Positions 37,846 to 46,386 of a stretch of DNA of 64,000 bases are shown in pieces. The stretch comes from CAYSDL01 sp964429875. Lineage in GTDB: Bacteria; Fidelibacterota; Marinisomatia; SCGC-AAA003-L08; D37C17. The stretch is taken from the NCBI GenBank assembly GCA_964429875.1, contig CAYSDL010000002.1:1-64000 (forward strand), in the 5' to 3' direction. The translations under genes and the position numbers were made by a program. The notes under the pieces were generated by a model that saw only the letters and a list, made by a program, of their open reading frames with translations, made no database searches and was not told the origin of the DNA. The first letter of the stretch is position 1. Each line of letters starts with the position of its first letter.

Positions 37846-39100
37846 TTCAATATTAATTGCTTTACAACTTCCAACTTATGATGTAAAAGCTCTCAATGAA
37901 GAATTGAATGAGATGAACCTACTAGCAAATACCCTTGGATATAATATCATCGATACTGTTATTCAAAAAAGAAACAGGATAGACTCATCAACATATTTTG
38001 GAAAGGGTAAAATTGAGATAATTATAAACCAATGTAAAGCATTGAAATGTAAGAATATATTTATTAATGATGAACTAAATCCAAGCCATTTTAAAAATAT
38101 ACAAAAGTTATGTAGTAAAAAGATTCATATTTATGATAGAACACAGCTAATTCTTGATATTTTTAGTCAACATGCTAAAACAAAAGAGTCTCGGACACAA
38201 ATAGATCTTGCTAAACTTGAATATTTAATGCCTAGATTAACAGGAATGTGGACTCACTTGGAAAGACAGGCAGGCGGGACTGGAATGAGAGGAGGTCCAG
38301 GAGAAAAGCAAATTGAAATTGATAGAAGATTAATTAAAAAAGATATTACTAAACTTAAAAGAGATCTTAGTAAAATTGAAATACAGAGAAATACTCAAAG
38401 AAAATCCAGAAGAAATGTTTTTAAAGTTGCATTTGCTGGATATACAAATGCAGGGAAATCTTCTTTACTAAAAACTATATCAGGGCACGATGCCTATATT
38501 AAAGATCAATTATTTGCAACCCTTGATACTACAACAAAAAAAATAAAAATAAATAAGAAAGATGTTCTAATTAGCGATACTGTTGGTTTTCTTAGGAAAT
38601 TACCACATAATCTTATTGCTTCTTTTAGATCAACTCTAGCTGATATTCAAGATGCAGATCTTATAATAAAATTAATTGACATATCATCATCAGATATTCA
38701 AGGTCACATAAACACAATAGACTCAACATTAAAAGAATTAAATTGTGATAAAAAAAATACAATATTAGTATTTAATAAGATAGACAAGATAAAAGACCCC
38801 AATGTATTTGCTAGAATAAATGAGAAATACAAAAACCCGATTATGATATCAACAACAAAGAAGTTGAAAATCAATACATTGATCGACGCATTAGATAGTA
38901 TTATAAATACCGAAATGAACCAATATGAGATTATTCTTAACTATTCTGACATACAAACTATTAATGAGATATATAAAAGAGCAGTAAAGATTAAAAAAGT
39001 AGCTGATTATAACAATATCACTTTCAGTTTTACATCAACAAAAGAAGATTTTAAAATAATACAAAATATCCGTAAAAGCAGTTTTTCAGAGGACCTTTAG
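37838..39100 (+). CDS. hflX: ribosome-associated GTPase HflX
   Basis: Splits stalled or hibernating ribosomes. The N-domain has SSTYFGKGKIEII and DELNPSHFKNIQKL, the linker region has RQAGGTGMRGGPGEKQIEIDRR. The G domain shows G1 GYTNAGKSSLL (about 206-216), G3 DTVGFLRKLPH, and G4 NKID. Length 420 is typical. Overlaps the BatA-like gene by 8 nt. A 198-bp spacer with possible RNA structure follows. Confidence 0.94.
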   Translation: MIDSILIALQLPTYDVKALNEELNEMNLLANTLGYNIIDTVIQKRNRIDSSTYFGKGKIEIIINQCKALKCKNIFINDELNPSHFKNIQKLCSKKIHIYDRTQLILDIFSQHAKTKESRTQIDLAKLEYLMPRLTGMWTHLERQAGGTGMRGGPGEKQIEIDRRLIKKDITKLKRDLSKIEIQRNTQRKSRRNVFKVAFAGYTNAGKSSLLKTISGHDAYIKDQLFATLDTTTKKIKINKKDVLISDTVGFLRKLPHNLIASFRSTLADIQDADLIIKLIDISSSDIQGHINTIDSTLKELNCDKKNTILVFNKIDKIKDPNVFARINEKYKNPIMISTTKKLKINTLIDALDSIINTEMNQYEIILNYSDIQTINEIYKRAVKIKKVADYNNITFSFTSTKEDFKIIQNIRKSSFSEDL

Positions 39101-39220
39101 AAAGTCACAGTGGGTAACTCCTCCTGAATCGCAAGTTTCCTTCAATTAAGTAAACTTAATAAGGCCTGCTTTTGAAAAAGGTAAGTAAGAAACCCTATAT
39201 TTAAGTTGAAAGTTCTGAAA
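39096..39220 (+). ncRNA. candidate structured RNA between hflX and cutA
   Basis: This is the longest gap in the 31-46 kb block, and its first 125 bases are richer in G+C than the AT-rich 39241-39298 part. Visible pairing includes an outer stem TTTAGAA/TTCTGAA (39096-39102, 39213-39219; one G-T pair) and an inner GTTTC/GAAAC (39135-39139, 39189-39193). There is a strong hairpin CCTT-(CA)-ATTAAG/CTTAAT-AAGG around a TAAA loop (39139-39164), and a small hairpin near 39169-39181. The rod with an apical hairpin recalls 6S-like RNAs, but I cannot match any family. It could also be a cutA leader. Confidence 0.3.
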
Positions 39221-39298
39221 AATCAAATACCTTTACGGATATTTATAATATTAAATTAAAATTAATTAAATTATTTCCATAATAAAATTAAGTATTTT

Positions 39299-39613
39299 AT
39301 GTATATAATGATTACAACAACTTCAGATTCAAGGGAAATATTACAATCTATTTCAAAAAAGATTTTAAAAGAAAAGCTATCTCCCTGCATTCAATCATCT
39401 AGTAATATTGAATCGTTATATATATGGAATAAGAAGTTTGAAAACTCTACCGAGTATAAAATTGAAATAAAAACACACAATAAATTTCAAGAGAAGATTG
39501 TTTCAATTATTAAAGAAAAACATAATTACGCTGTGCCTGAAATTGTTAGCTGCAATATAGAGCTTATAGATAAAGACTATAGAAAATGGTTTAATGAAGT
39601 TAATGAATCTTAA
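39299..39613 (+). CDS. cutA: divalent-cation tolerance protein CutA
   Basis: Ferredoxin-like trimeric CutA1 protein. ITTTSDSREILQSISKKIL opens the fold; LSPCIQ, ESLYIWNKK and NYAVPEIV are family motifs. 104 residues is standard. Physiological role in copper tolerance is disputed in the literature. Its end overlaps the next gene by 20 nt (or 11 nt if that gene starts at 39603). Confidence 0.93.
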   Translation: MYIMITTTSDSREILQSISKKILKEKLSPCIQSSSNIESLYIWNKKFENSTEYKIEIKTHNKFQEKIVSIIKEKHNYAVPEIVSCNIELIDKDYRKWFNEVNES

Positions 39614-40613
39614 ATATTACATACTTTCATTTTTATTATCAATTTGTCATACAACATTTTCAATAGTTGCTGTTGACACTAATACAAATGAGGTTGGAAG
39701 TGCTGGAGGATCATGTATAGCAAACTCTATAATAATTAGTGATATTCATCCAGGAGTAGGAGCTATTCATACACAATCATACTGGAACCCAGTTAATCAG
39801 GATTATGCCTCCACATTAATGGAAGAAGGATACTCACCAGAAGAAATTATGCAGCTTCTAGAGGATAATGATATTCAAAATAATCCAGGAATCAGACAAT
39901 ATGGTGCAGTTGATCTATATCGTGAAAATAATTATGGGTTATTATATGAATTTGAATGCAATCAGATAGAAGGTGCAGCGTGGGAAGGTGAACCCGGAAG
40001 CGAAGACCTTGCTTTGTGTGCTGATCCTCCGATCCCCAGAAGTGCTTCTTTTACTGGAGATGATTGTTTAGACTGGAAAGGCCATATAAATGGAATAAAC
40101 TACGCAATTCAAGGCAATATACTTTTAAATGAGAGTATATTGATCTCAATTGAAGAAGGTTTTATTTCAACAAATGGTAGCTTAGATCAAAAACTGATGG
40201 CGGCATTACAAGGAGGAAAAGTACCAGGGGCAGACTCAAGATGTCTCGATGAAGGAATATCAACATTATCAGCTTTTATTCGAGTAGCTAGACCTGAAGA
40301 TGAAAATAACTACTATATGGATTTAAATGTTGATAACGTAGTTCCTTATTATAATCAAAGCGGATTTTGGATTGATCCTGTTGATACACTTCAAATATTA
40401 TATAATGAGTGGTATCAAAATGAATTTGATTTTAATATTGGAGATATTAACCAAGACTATATAATCAATATACTTGATGTTGTAATAATGGTCAATTTTA
40501 TAATGACACAGGTCCCTTCGGGTATAGAATTTTACTTATCTGATATTAACTCAGATGACATAGTTAATATTCAGGATATAATTCTTCTTATTAATATAAT
40601 TTTAAATAGTTAG
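39594..40613 (+). CDS. secreted DUF1028 (Ntn-hydrolase-like) protein with dockerin-like C-terminus
   Basis: Signal peptide (about 4-20) is followed directly by TFSIVAVDTNTNEVGSAGGS, the DUF1028 opening, and later HPGVGAIHTQSYWNP and AIQGNILLN motifs. Usual family members start MTFS..., so here signal-peptide cleavage, not Met removal, could expose the Thr that would be the N-terminal nucleophile in an Ntn fold (inference). The tail (280-339; GDINQDYIINILD and SDINSDDIVNIQD) is the same dockerin-like module as in the six other exported proteins of this window. Start could be 39594 or 39603. Confidence 0.82.
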   Translation: MKLMNLKYYILSFLLSICHTTFSIVAVDTNTNEVGSAGGSCIANSIIISDIHPGVGAIHTQSYWNPVNQDYASTLMEEGYSPEEIMQLLEDNDIQNNPGIRQYGAVDLYRENNYGLLYEFECNQIEGAAWEGEPGSEDLALCADPPIPRSASFTGDDCLDWKGHINGINYAIQGNILLNESILISIEEGFISTNGSLDQKLMAALQGGKVPGADSRCLDEGISTLSAFIRVARPEDENNYYMDLNVDNVVPYYNQSGFWIDPVDTLQILYNEWYQNEFDFNIGDINQDYIINILDVVIMVNFIMTQVPSGIEFYLSDINSDDIVNIQDIILLINIILNS

Positions 40614-40624
40614 AAAGGAATAAC

Positions 40625-41005
40625 ATGAAAAAAGCATCTATAACAGCATTTAGTTTAATTTTATTTGGACTAAAACTTCCTTACATTGTTTGGTATAAAT
40701 CTAAAATTAAGTTATCCAACTACAACTATAAATCTCATGAAGAGATGCTAGATGAAGAATATATTGTAACAAGCTGGATTGATTGGGCAATAGATTGCTG
40801 GATTTTATTTACATATCCAATTGGTTTACTCATTATATTAGTTATTTTGATTGCGACTAAAACGATTTTTGTTCTTCTTGGACTTATTCCAATATATTTT
40901 GCTCCTTTTTTTATTTCAATCGTGAGAGAACTGGGAGGTTCATTAATGTTGCTTCACATGAATATTAGAGGAATTGAAAAAAATACTCATAAAGAAGATA
41001 AATAA
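40625..41005 (+). CDS. uncharacterised membrane protein (126 aa)
   Basis: Three hydrophobic stretches (about 5-22, 58-76 and 79-98), the first followed by a basic loop; a charged C-terminal tail (HKEDK) ends the protein. A Shine-Dalgarno (AAAGGA) lies 6 nt before the ATG. It overlaps the hydrolase gene by one base (TAATG). No family recognised. Its place between a secreted protein and a MenH-like hydrolase gives no clear role. Confidence 0.7.
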   Translation: MKKASITAFSLILFGLKLPYIVWYKSKIKLSNYNYKSHEEMLDEEYIVTSWIDWAIDCWILFTYPIGLLIILVILIATKTIFVLLGLIPIYFAPFFISIVRELGGSLMLLHMNIRGIEKNTHKEDK

Positions 41006-41814
41006 TGTATGTAAAAAATGATAAAACATGTATTTTCCTAACAAAAGATAAGCATTTAAACGATTTACCTATATTGTTTCTACACGGTTTTACGGGGTCT
41101 TCAAAATCATGGGATGAAACAAGGAATAACTTAAATCATTCTTCTATTGCACTAGATATTCCAGGACATGGTAAAAGTACGTTCAATAATTTAGATAAAG
41201 AGTATACTTATAAAAATCTTAGATCTGAGATATATCTGTGTCTTAAAAAACTCAACGTTTCCAAAGTTCATCTTTGTGGTTATTCAATGGGTGGGAGAAT
41301 TGCAATTTCTTTAGCTCAAAAATACCCTTCTCTTATTAAATCATTAATCCTTGAGAGCTCATCATTGGGAATATCAAATAGTGAAGAAAAAAATAAAAGA
41401 TTTGAAGAAGATCTAACATTGTCAAACAATATTATTAATTCAATTGATGATTTTAACAAAACATGGACAAAGAATAAACTTTTTAAACATCAAAAAACTA
41501 GAAACAATGCAGCATTCATAAAGCAAAATTTGATAAGGAAGTCTCATAATAGTAACCAGCTGTCTAAATCATTACTATCATTTAGCAAGGGAACAATGCC
41601 AGCCTTCGAGGAGTCTTTTGCATTATTTGATTTTCCTGTATACCTAATCAATGGTCACGATGACACCAAGTATATAAAAATAAACAGAGATATGATGAAA
41701 ATACATAAAAAATCTAAGCAATTCATTATAAACAATGCATCACATAATGTACATTTAGAAAACAATGAATTCTATATAGATACGTTATATAAGATACTTA
41801 TAGATGCAACTTAA
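41005..41814 (+). CDS. alpha/beta hydrolase, MenH-like
   Basis: LFLHGFTGSSKSWDE (oxyanion HGFTG), ALDIPGHGKS, nucleophile elbow GYSMGGRIAI (Ser near 94), Asp in INGHDDTKY and His in NASHNVHLEN complete the triad. GYSMGGR and the lid pattern resemble MenH (SHCHC synthase of menaquinone synthesis), but no other men genes are present in the window. Length 269. Alternatively a general esterase; the call to MenH is moderate. Confidence 0.75.
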   Translation: MYVKNDKTCIFLTKDKHLNDLPILFLHGFTGSSKSWDETRNNLNHSSIALDIPGHGKSTFNNLDKEYTYKNLRSEIYLCLKKLNVSKVHLCGYSMGGRIAISLAQKYPSLIKSLILESSSLGISNSEEKNKRFEEDLTLSNNIINSIDDFNKTWTKNKLFKHQKTRNNAAFIKQNLIRKSHNSNQLSKSLLSFSKGTMPAFEESFALFDFPVYLINGHDDTKYIKINRDMMKIHKKSKQFIINNASHNVHLENNEFYIDTLYKILIDAT

Positions 41815-41829
41815 AGTATTACATTAGCT

Positions 41830-42582
41830 ATGATCACAAAAGACGACTTAATAAATTCAATATTTTTTCCTAGATCATCAGATACACAAAATAACAATGA
41901 TCATACAGTTCTTGTTGAAAAAGATATATCTGTTGGAATGACATTTTTTTTAAAAGATAAAACATTTAATAATATTCTATTCTTCCATGGAAATGCTGAA
42001 TTAGCTCAAGAATACAGCGATATAGCTGCTTTTTTTCATAATTATAATATAAACATAATTGTGGCTGATTATAGAGGGTATGGTTTATCTGGAGGAACTC
42101 CAACCAAAAAGAATCTCCAAAGTGATTCCCTTATTATATTTGATTATGTTAAAAAATATTTAACATCAAACAATTATAGTAAGAAGTTTATTGTTATGGG
42201 ACGATCACTTGGGAGTGCTTCAGCTGCACATATTATAAGCAACAAAGAAAAAGATATAGATGGGTGTATTATAGAAAGCGGTTTTGTGACAGAACATTGT
42301 CTTCTTGAACTAATGAATATTAACCCCGACGACATTTCATTTAGACTAAGTGATGGATTTGAAAATTTGATAAAATTTAAAAATTATACAAAGCCAATAT
42401 TTATAATTCATGCTGACTTAGATGATATTGTACCAATAAGCCAGGCTGACATGCTTTTTGTAGAAAGCGGTTCAACAAATAAAGATATGTATAAGGTCAA
42501 TGGAGCTAACCATAATAATATTATCATGATGTCAAGAGAGGAATATTTTATAAAAATAAGAGATTTCATTGAAAGTACTTAA
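41830..42582 (+). CDS. alpha/beta hydrolase (BEM46/FrsA-like)
   Basis: FFHGNAELAQEYS near the start of the core, VADYRGYGLSGGTPT, nucleophile elbow GRSLGSASAA, Asp in HADLDDIVP and His in GANHNNI make a complete Ser-Asp-His triad. No signal peptide or N-terminal anchor is seen, unlike many ABHD13/BEM46 proteins. Substrate unknown. Its end overlaps the deacetylase gene by 14 nt. Confidence 0.82.
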   Translation: MITKDDLINSIFFPRSSDTQNNNDHTVLVEKDISVGMTFFLKDKTFNNILFFHGNAELAQEYSDIAAFFHNYNINIIVADYRGYGLSGGTPTKKNLQSDSLIIFDYVKKYLTSNNYSKKFIVMGRSLGSASAAHIISNKEKDIDGCIIESGFVTEHCLLELMNINPDDISFRLSDGFENLIKFKNYTKPIFIIHADLDDIVPISQADMLFVESGSTNKDMYKVNGANHNNIIMMSREEYFIKIRDFIEST

Positions 42583-43387
42583 ACCGTTATGCCTGCTTGC
42601 ATTTATTACAATCCTTATTCCGAATGATAAATCATTAGGCAGAGATAATGATCCTAAAATCCCCTCTGATATTTCAACAGCAAGTTTACTGTATAGAAAA
42701 GTAGTTTGGTCAACATTATCACTTCCTGGACAAAGATTTATGTCAAGCTTAATTTTCCCTGAATCATCTATAGCATACATGGACGTTGATAATGCTGTAG
42801 CATTTACAATTGATGATGGATTTTGTGGTGTAGATAATCCTAACGGCTGCATGATAAATGAAGTAAGAGATCTATTTAATAAATATGACGCCAAAGCAAC
42901 ATTTTTTATTACTGGGAACCACTGCAATTATGTATCAGTAGATGAAGTACAATTGCTATTAAATGATGGACATGAATTGGCAAATCATAACATGTACGAC
43001 TATCCATATGACCAACATTCAAAAGAAGATTTTGAGAGTGATCTAGATTCAACGCAAAATATTATATCACAATTTACACCTGTAGATACTAAATGGTATA
43101 GAGCTCCGCATGCCAAGCTATCTAAAGAGATGCAGACTGTTATAGATTCAAGAGGGATGGTTCATATTATTAGTGATTCTTTTGCTAATGATACAGCAAT
43201 CCCAGATAGTAAATGGATAGCTGAATTTGTGTTAAAAAGCGTTCAACCTGGATCAATTATTGTTTTACATATGCCAGAAAGAGGTGTCAGAGAATGGTGC
43301 TACGAGGCAATGGAATTAGTTTTACAGGGACTTAAAGAAAAGAATTTAGACATTTTAACACTTACAGAATTAGAGAAACTACAGTAA
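42569..43387 (+). CDS. exported polysaccharide deacetylase (NodB-like) protein with altered metal motif
   Basis: TTG start at 42569 gives KVLKPLCLLAFITILIP, a plausible signal peptide; no ATG precedes the NodB homology. Motif 1 is TIDDGFC (catalytic base and metal Asp), motif 2 NHNMYDYP, motif 3 RAPHAK, and the final HM in IIVLHMPER. In motif 2 the second metal His of HxxxH is Asp, a pattern shared by a subgroup of chitin-deacetylase-like proteins. Probably trims N-acetyl groups from an envelope or environmental glycan; activity is not certain. Confidence 0.82.
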   Translation: MKVLKPLCLLAFITILIPNDKSLGRDNDPKIPSDISTASLLYRKVVWSTLSLPGQRFMSSLIFPESSIAYMDVDNAVAFTIDDGFCGVDNPNGCMINEVRDLFNKYDAKATFFITGNHCNYVSVDEVQLLLNDGHELANHNMYDYPYDQHSKEDFESDLDSTQNIISQFTPVDTKWYRAPHAKLSKEMQTVIDSRGMVHIISDSFANDTAIPDSKWIAEFVLKSVQPGSIIVLHMPERGVREWCYEAMELVLQGLKEKNLDILTLTELEKLQ

Positions 43388-43395
43388 CTTTATTT

Positions 43396-44970
43396 ATGAA
43401 ACTTCAAAAATATTCTCCTGATAAAATAGATGGCAAGTATGATGTTATTATTATTGGATCAGGCATATCTGGATTATGTAGCGCTGCACTTCTTGGAATG
43501 GAAGGAAAAAAGGTACTTGTAATTGAAAAACATTTCAAAATCGGTGGTTATACACACACTTTTAAAAGACAAAACTATGAATGGGATGTAGGTATTCATT
43601 ATATTGGAGGTGTTCACAGAGAAAAAGCATTTTCTAGAAAGTTATTTGATAAAATAACAGAGAATGAACTTAAATGGAATAAAACAGATGATAACTATGA
43701 TAGGATTATATTTCCTGACAAATCATATGACTTTATTGCACCAAAAAGTAAATTCATAGAAAATATGAAAAGTTACTTCCCTGATGAATCTTCAAATATT
43801 GATAAATATATTGATGTTGTTTTAAGTATAAATAAAGCTATGTTTAAATATTTCGCTGCAAAAAGCTTATCTGGAGTTAAAGAATTTTTTATGCACAAAT
43901 ATCTCAGTAAAGATTTTTTAGCTTTTTCTAACAAAACAACATATGATGCATTATCAGAAATCACTTCAAATCAAAAATTAATAGGTGTATTAACCGGTCA
44001 GTGGGGTGATTATGGTCTTCCCCCTAAACAAAGTAGTTTTGCTATGCATTGTGCAATTGCTGGGCATTATTTAGATGGAGCAAACTATCCCATAGGAGGA
44101 TCTCGGATGATAGCTGAGTCTATTGCACCTGTAATAGAAAAGTATGGTGGCAAGATATTTATAAGCACAGGAGTAGATTCAATTCATATTAAAAATAGTG
44201 CATGTAAGGGAGTTATTTTAGAAAATGGTGATATTATTGAATCAGATACTGTTATAAGTAGCGCAGGCGTTCAGAACACATTGCATAAGTTTTTAAGAAA
44301 TGAGGATTCCTTGTCATCCTATAGAGAAAATTTAAGTTTAGTAAAACCCTCATTTGGACATGCCTGTTTATATGTTGGGTTTAATAAAACTGCAAAAGAG
44401 CTTGGGATTAAAAATACAAATCTATGGATCTATCCAGGTTATGATCATGATTTAACTACTAATACCTATATGAATAATGAAGATGCAGATTTTCCTGTTA
44501 CCTATATTTCTTTTGCCTCATCAAAGGATCCAAGCTGGGACAGTGTACATCCTGGCACAGCAACACTTGAAGCAATAGTTCCAACAAAGTTTAATAATTT
44601 TAGCAAATGGTCAAAAGATCCATGGAAAGGTAGGGGAGATGAGTATGAAAAATATAAGGAAAACTTCTCTAAGCGTATAATAAAGCAAATTTATAAACAT
44701 TGTCCTCACCTTGAAAATAAAATTTCTTATTATGAATTATCCTCTCCACTTTCCACGAGAGACATGGCTCATTATCAATTTGGAGAACTCTATGGAGCAG
44801 ATCATACACCTTCAAGATTCAGACAAAAATGGTTAAAGCCTAAAACTCCTGTTAAAAATTTATATATGACAGGACAAGATATTACTACAGTTGGACTTCC
44901 CAGTGCTTTAATGTCGGGCGTTCTTACATGCTCCACTTTATTAAATAAAAATTTATTCAAAACAATATAA
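43396..44970 (+). CDS. FAD-dependent oxidoreductase, retinol saturase / phytoene desaturase-like
   Basis: Dinucleotide-binding motif VIIIGSGISGLCSAALLG (15-32), then VIEKHFKIGGYTHTF and the RetSat-specific WDVGIHYIGGV (about 65-75). PIGGSRMIAESI and a C-terminal FAD site (LYMTGQDITTVGLPSALMSG) close the fold. Length 524. The closest family is all-trans-retinol 13,14-reductase/CrtI-like; bacterial members act on carotenoids or isoprenoids but the substrate is not predictable. No other carotenoid genes are nearby. It is directly adjacent to the methyltransferase gene. Confidence 0.83.
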   Translation: MKLQKYSPDKIDGKYDVIIIGSGISGLCSAALLGMEGKKVLVIEKHFKIGGYTHTFKRQNYEWDVGIHYIGGVHREKAFSRKLFDKITENELKWNKTDDNYDRIIFPDKSYDFIAPKSKFIENMKSYFPDESSNIDKYIDVVLSINKAMFKYFAAKSLSGVKEFFMHKYLSKDFLAFSNKTTYDALSEITSNQKLIGVLTGQWGDYGLPPKQSSFAMHCAIAGHYLDGANYPIGGSRMIAESIAPVIEKYGGKIFISTGVDSIHIKNSACKGVILENGDIIESDTVISSAGVQNTLHKFLRNEDSLSSYRENLSLVKPSFGHACLYVGFNKTAKELGIKNTNLWIYPGYDHDLTTNTYMNNEDADFPVTYISFASSKDPSWDSVHPGTATLEAIVPTKFNNFSKWSKDPWKGRGDEYEKYKENFSKRIIKQIYKHCPHLENKISYYELSSPLSTRDMAHYQFGELYGADHTPSRFRQKWLKPKTPVKNLYMTGQDITTVGLPSALMSGVLTCSTLLNKNLFKTI

Positions 44971-45831
44971 ATGCCTAAAATAGAATTATTAGATGGTGCA
45001 ATGGGTTCTGAATTCATTAAAAGAGGCTATAATCTACCTGAGCACATATGGTCGGCGAATATGAATATTGAAAACTCTGATACCGTTTATGACATACATA
45101 TGGAGTATATAAATGCTGGTTCTAACTATATAACAACAAATACATTTAGGACAACTCCTCGATCTTATATGAAAACTGGACTTAATATAAACGAAGCGAC
45201 AATAGTTGCAAAAAAATCCTTATTAAATGCAGCAGAAATAGCAAAAAAAGCAGCAAATAACAGCGTTAAGGTTCTTGGTTCAATTGCACCACTTGAAGAT
45301 TGTTATATGCCAAATTTATTTCCAGGAAAAAATATTGCAAAAAAAGAATATCAAGAAATAGCTAAATGGTTAGATGAATCGAATATTGATATATTTTTAA
45401 TTGAAACTATGAATTCTATTCAAGAAGCTGAAATTTGCATTAAAGAATGTTCAAAGTATAATAGACCAATATGGGTGAGTTTTTCATTACTTGATAAGAA
45501 GAAAATACTATCAGGAGAAAAACTTATTGATGCGATTAAAATGACAAACACATATGATGTTGATGCATTTTTAATTAATTGCACTTCATTGTATTCTATA
45601 AACTATTGTCTTGATACAGTTAGTGATAATTGTGAAGGCAGATGGGGAGTTTATCCTAATCTAGGCATTGGAAATATTTCTCCCGATGGAAATATTAAAT
45701 CAATTCACAGTAATGATGATATTATACGTTTATTCTACAATGTAATTGATCATGGGGGGACACTAATTGGTACATGCTGTGGCTCTTCACCAAAACACAT
45801 AAACTTATTAAAAAATAAAGTTCTCAAATAA
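44971..45831 (+). CDS. homocysteine S-methyltransferase-domain protein
   Basis: Zn-dependent (beta-alpha)8 barrel. LLDGAMGSEFIKRG opens it; TTNTFRTTPRSY follows, then VLGSIAPLEDCY. Zn ligands are Cys in FLINCTS and the CC pair in GTCCGSSP near the end, all present. Length 286, corresponding to the N-terminal module of MetH or to MmuM/BhmT-like enzymes. The methyl donor (S-methylmethionine, betaine or methyl-THF partner) cannot be assigned. Overlaps the glycosylase gene by one base. Confidence 0.87.
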   Translation: MPKIELLDGAMGSEFIKRGYNLPEHIWSANMNIENSDTVYDIHMEYINAGSNYITTNTFRTTPRSYMKTGLNINEATIVAKKSLLNAAEIAKKAANNSVKVLGSIAPLEDCYMPNLFPGKNIAKKEYQEIAKWLDESNIDIFLIETMNSIQEAEICIKECSKYNRPIWVSFSLLDKKKILSGEKLIDAIKMTNTYDVDAFLINCTSLYSINYCLDTVSDNCEGRWGVYPNLGIGNISPDGNIKSIHSNDDIIRLFYNVIDHGGTLIGTCCGSSPKHINLLKNKVLK

Positions 45832-46313
45832 TGATTCTACCTGACTTACTCGATTATAATTTAAATATTGTTTTTTGTGGAATGGCTGCTAGCAAAAAAT
45901 CTAGACAAGTCAATGCATACTATGCTGGACCTGGTAATAAGTTTTGGAAAACATTATACAATATAAGATTAACTACAAAAGAGCTTAAACCAAAAGAATT
46001 CAAACAACTGATTACATATAAAATTGGCTTAACTGATATATGTAAAACAGATTTTGGCAATGACAATGAATTAGATTCGACAAAATTCGATGTAAATGGG
46101 TGTAATTTGAAGATATTACAATACAAACCTAGAATCATATGCTTTAATGGAAAAAATCCTGCAAAAGTGTATTTAAATAAGAAAAAAGTTGAATATGGTA
46201 TTCAAATTGAAAAAATAGGTGACTCTGAAGTCTTTATACTGCCGTCAACAAGTGGAGCAGCAAGTGGTTATTGGGATATTAATAAATGGAAACTTTTAGT
46301 AAATTATTGTTGA
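45831..46313 (+). CDS. mug: Mug-like mismatch-specific uracil/thymine-DNA glycosylase
   Basis: The uracil-DNA glycosylase fold is suggested by VFCGMAAS (14-21), AYYAGPGNKFWKTL (about 29-42), IGLTDICK and LPSTSGAASGYW. 160 residues fits Mug. In E. coli Mug the first motif is GINPG with a catalytic Asn; here the aligned residue is Ala (GMAAS), as in a Mug subgroup that uses another acidic residue. So it removes damaged U/T in mismatches probably, but by a variant mechanism. It is the last gene of the + strand block. Confidence 0.8.
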   Translation: MILPDLLDYNLNIVFCGMAASKKSRQVNAYYAGPGNKFWKTLYNIRLTTKELKPKEFKQLITYKIGLTDICKTDFGNDNELDSTKFDVNGCNLKILQYKPRIICFNGKNPAKVYLNKKKVEYGIQIEKIGDSEVFILPSTSGAASGYWDINKWKLLVNYC

Positions 46314-46386
46314 TCTACAAAGCTCTTCTTGTTATTAATTCGGAATAATACTGATAATATATATTATGTCTAATAGTATGTCTGAG

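Noticed and set aside
46314..46386. Bidirectional terminator between the convergent mug and cyclase genes
   Set aside because: I could not find a convincing GC stem followed by a T-run in either direction.
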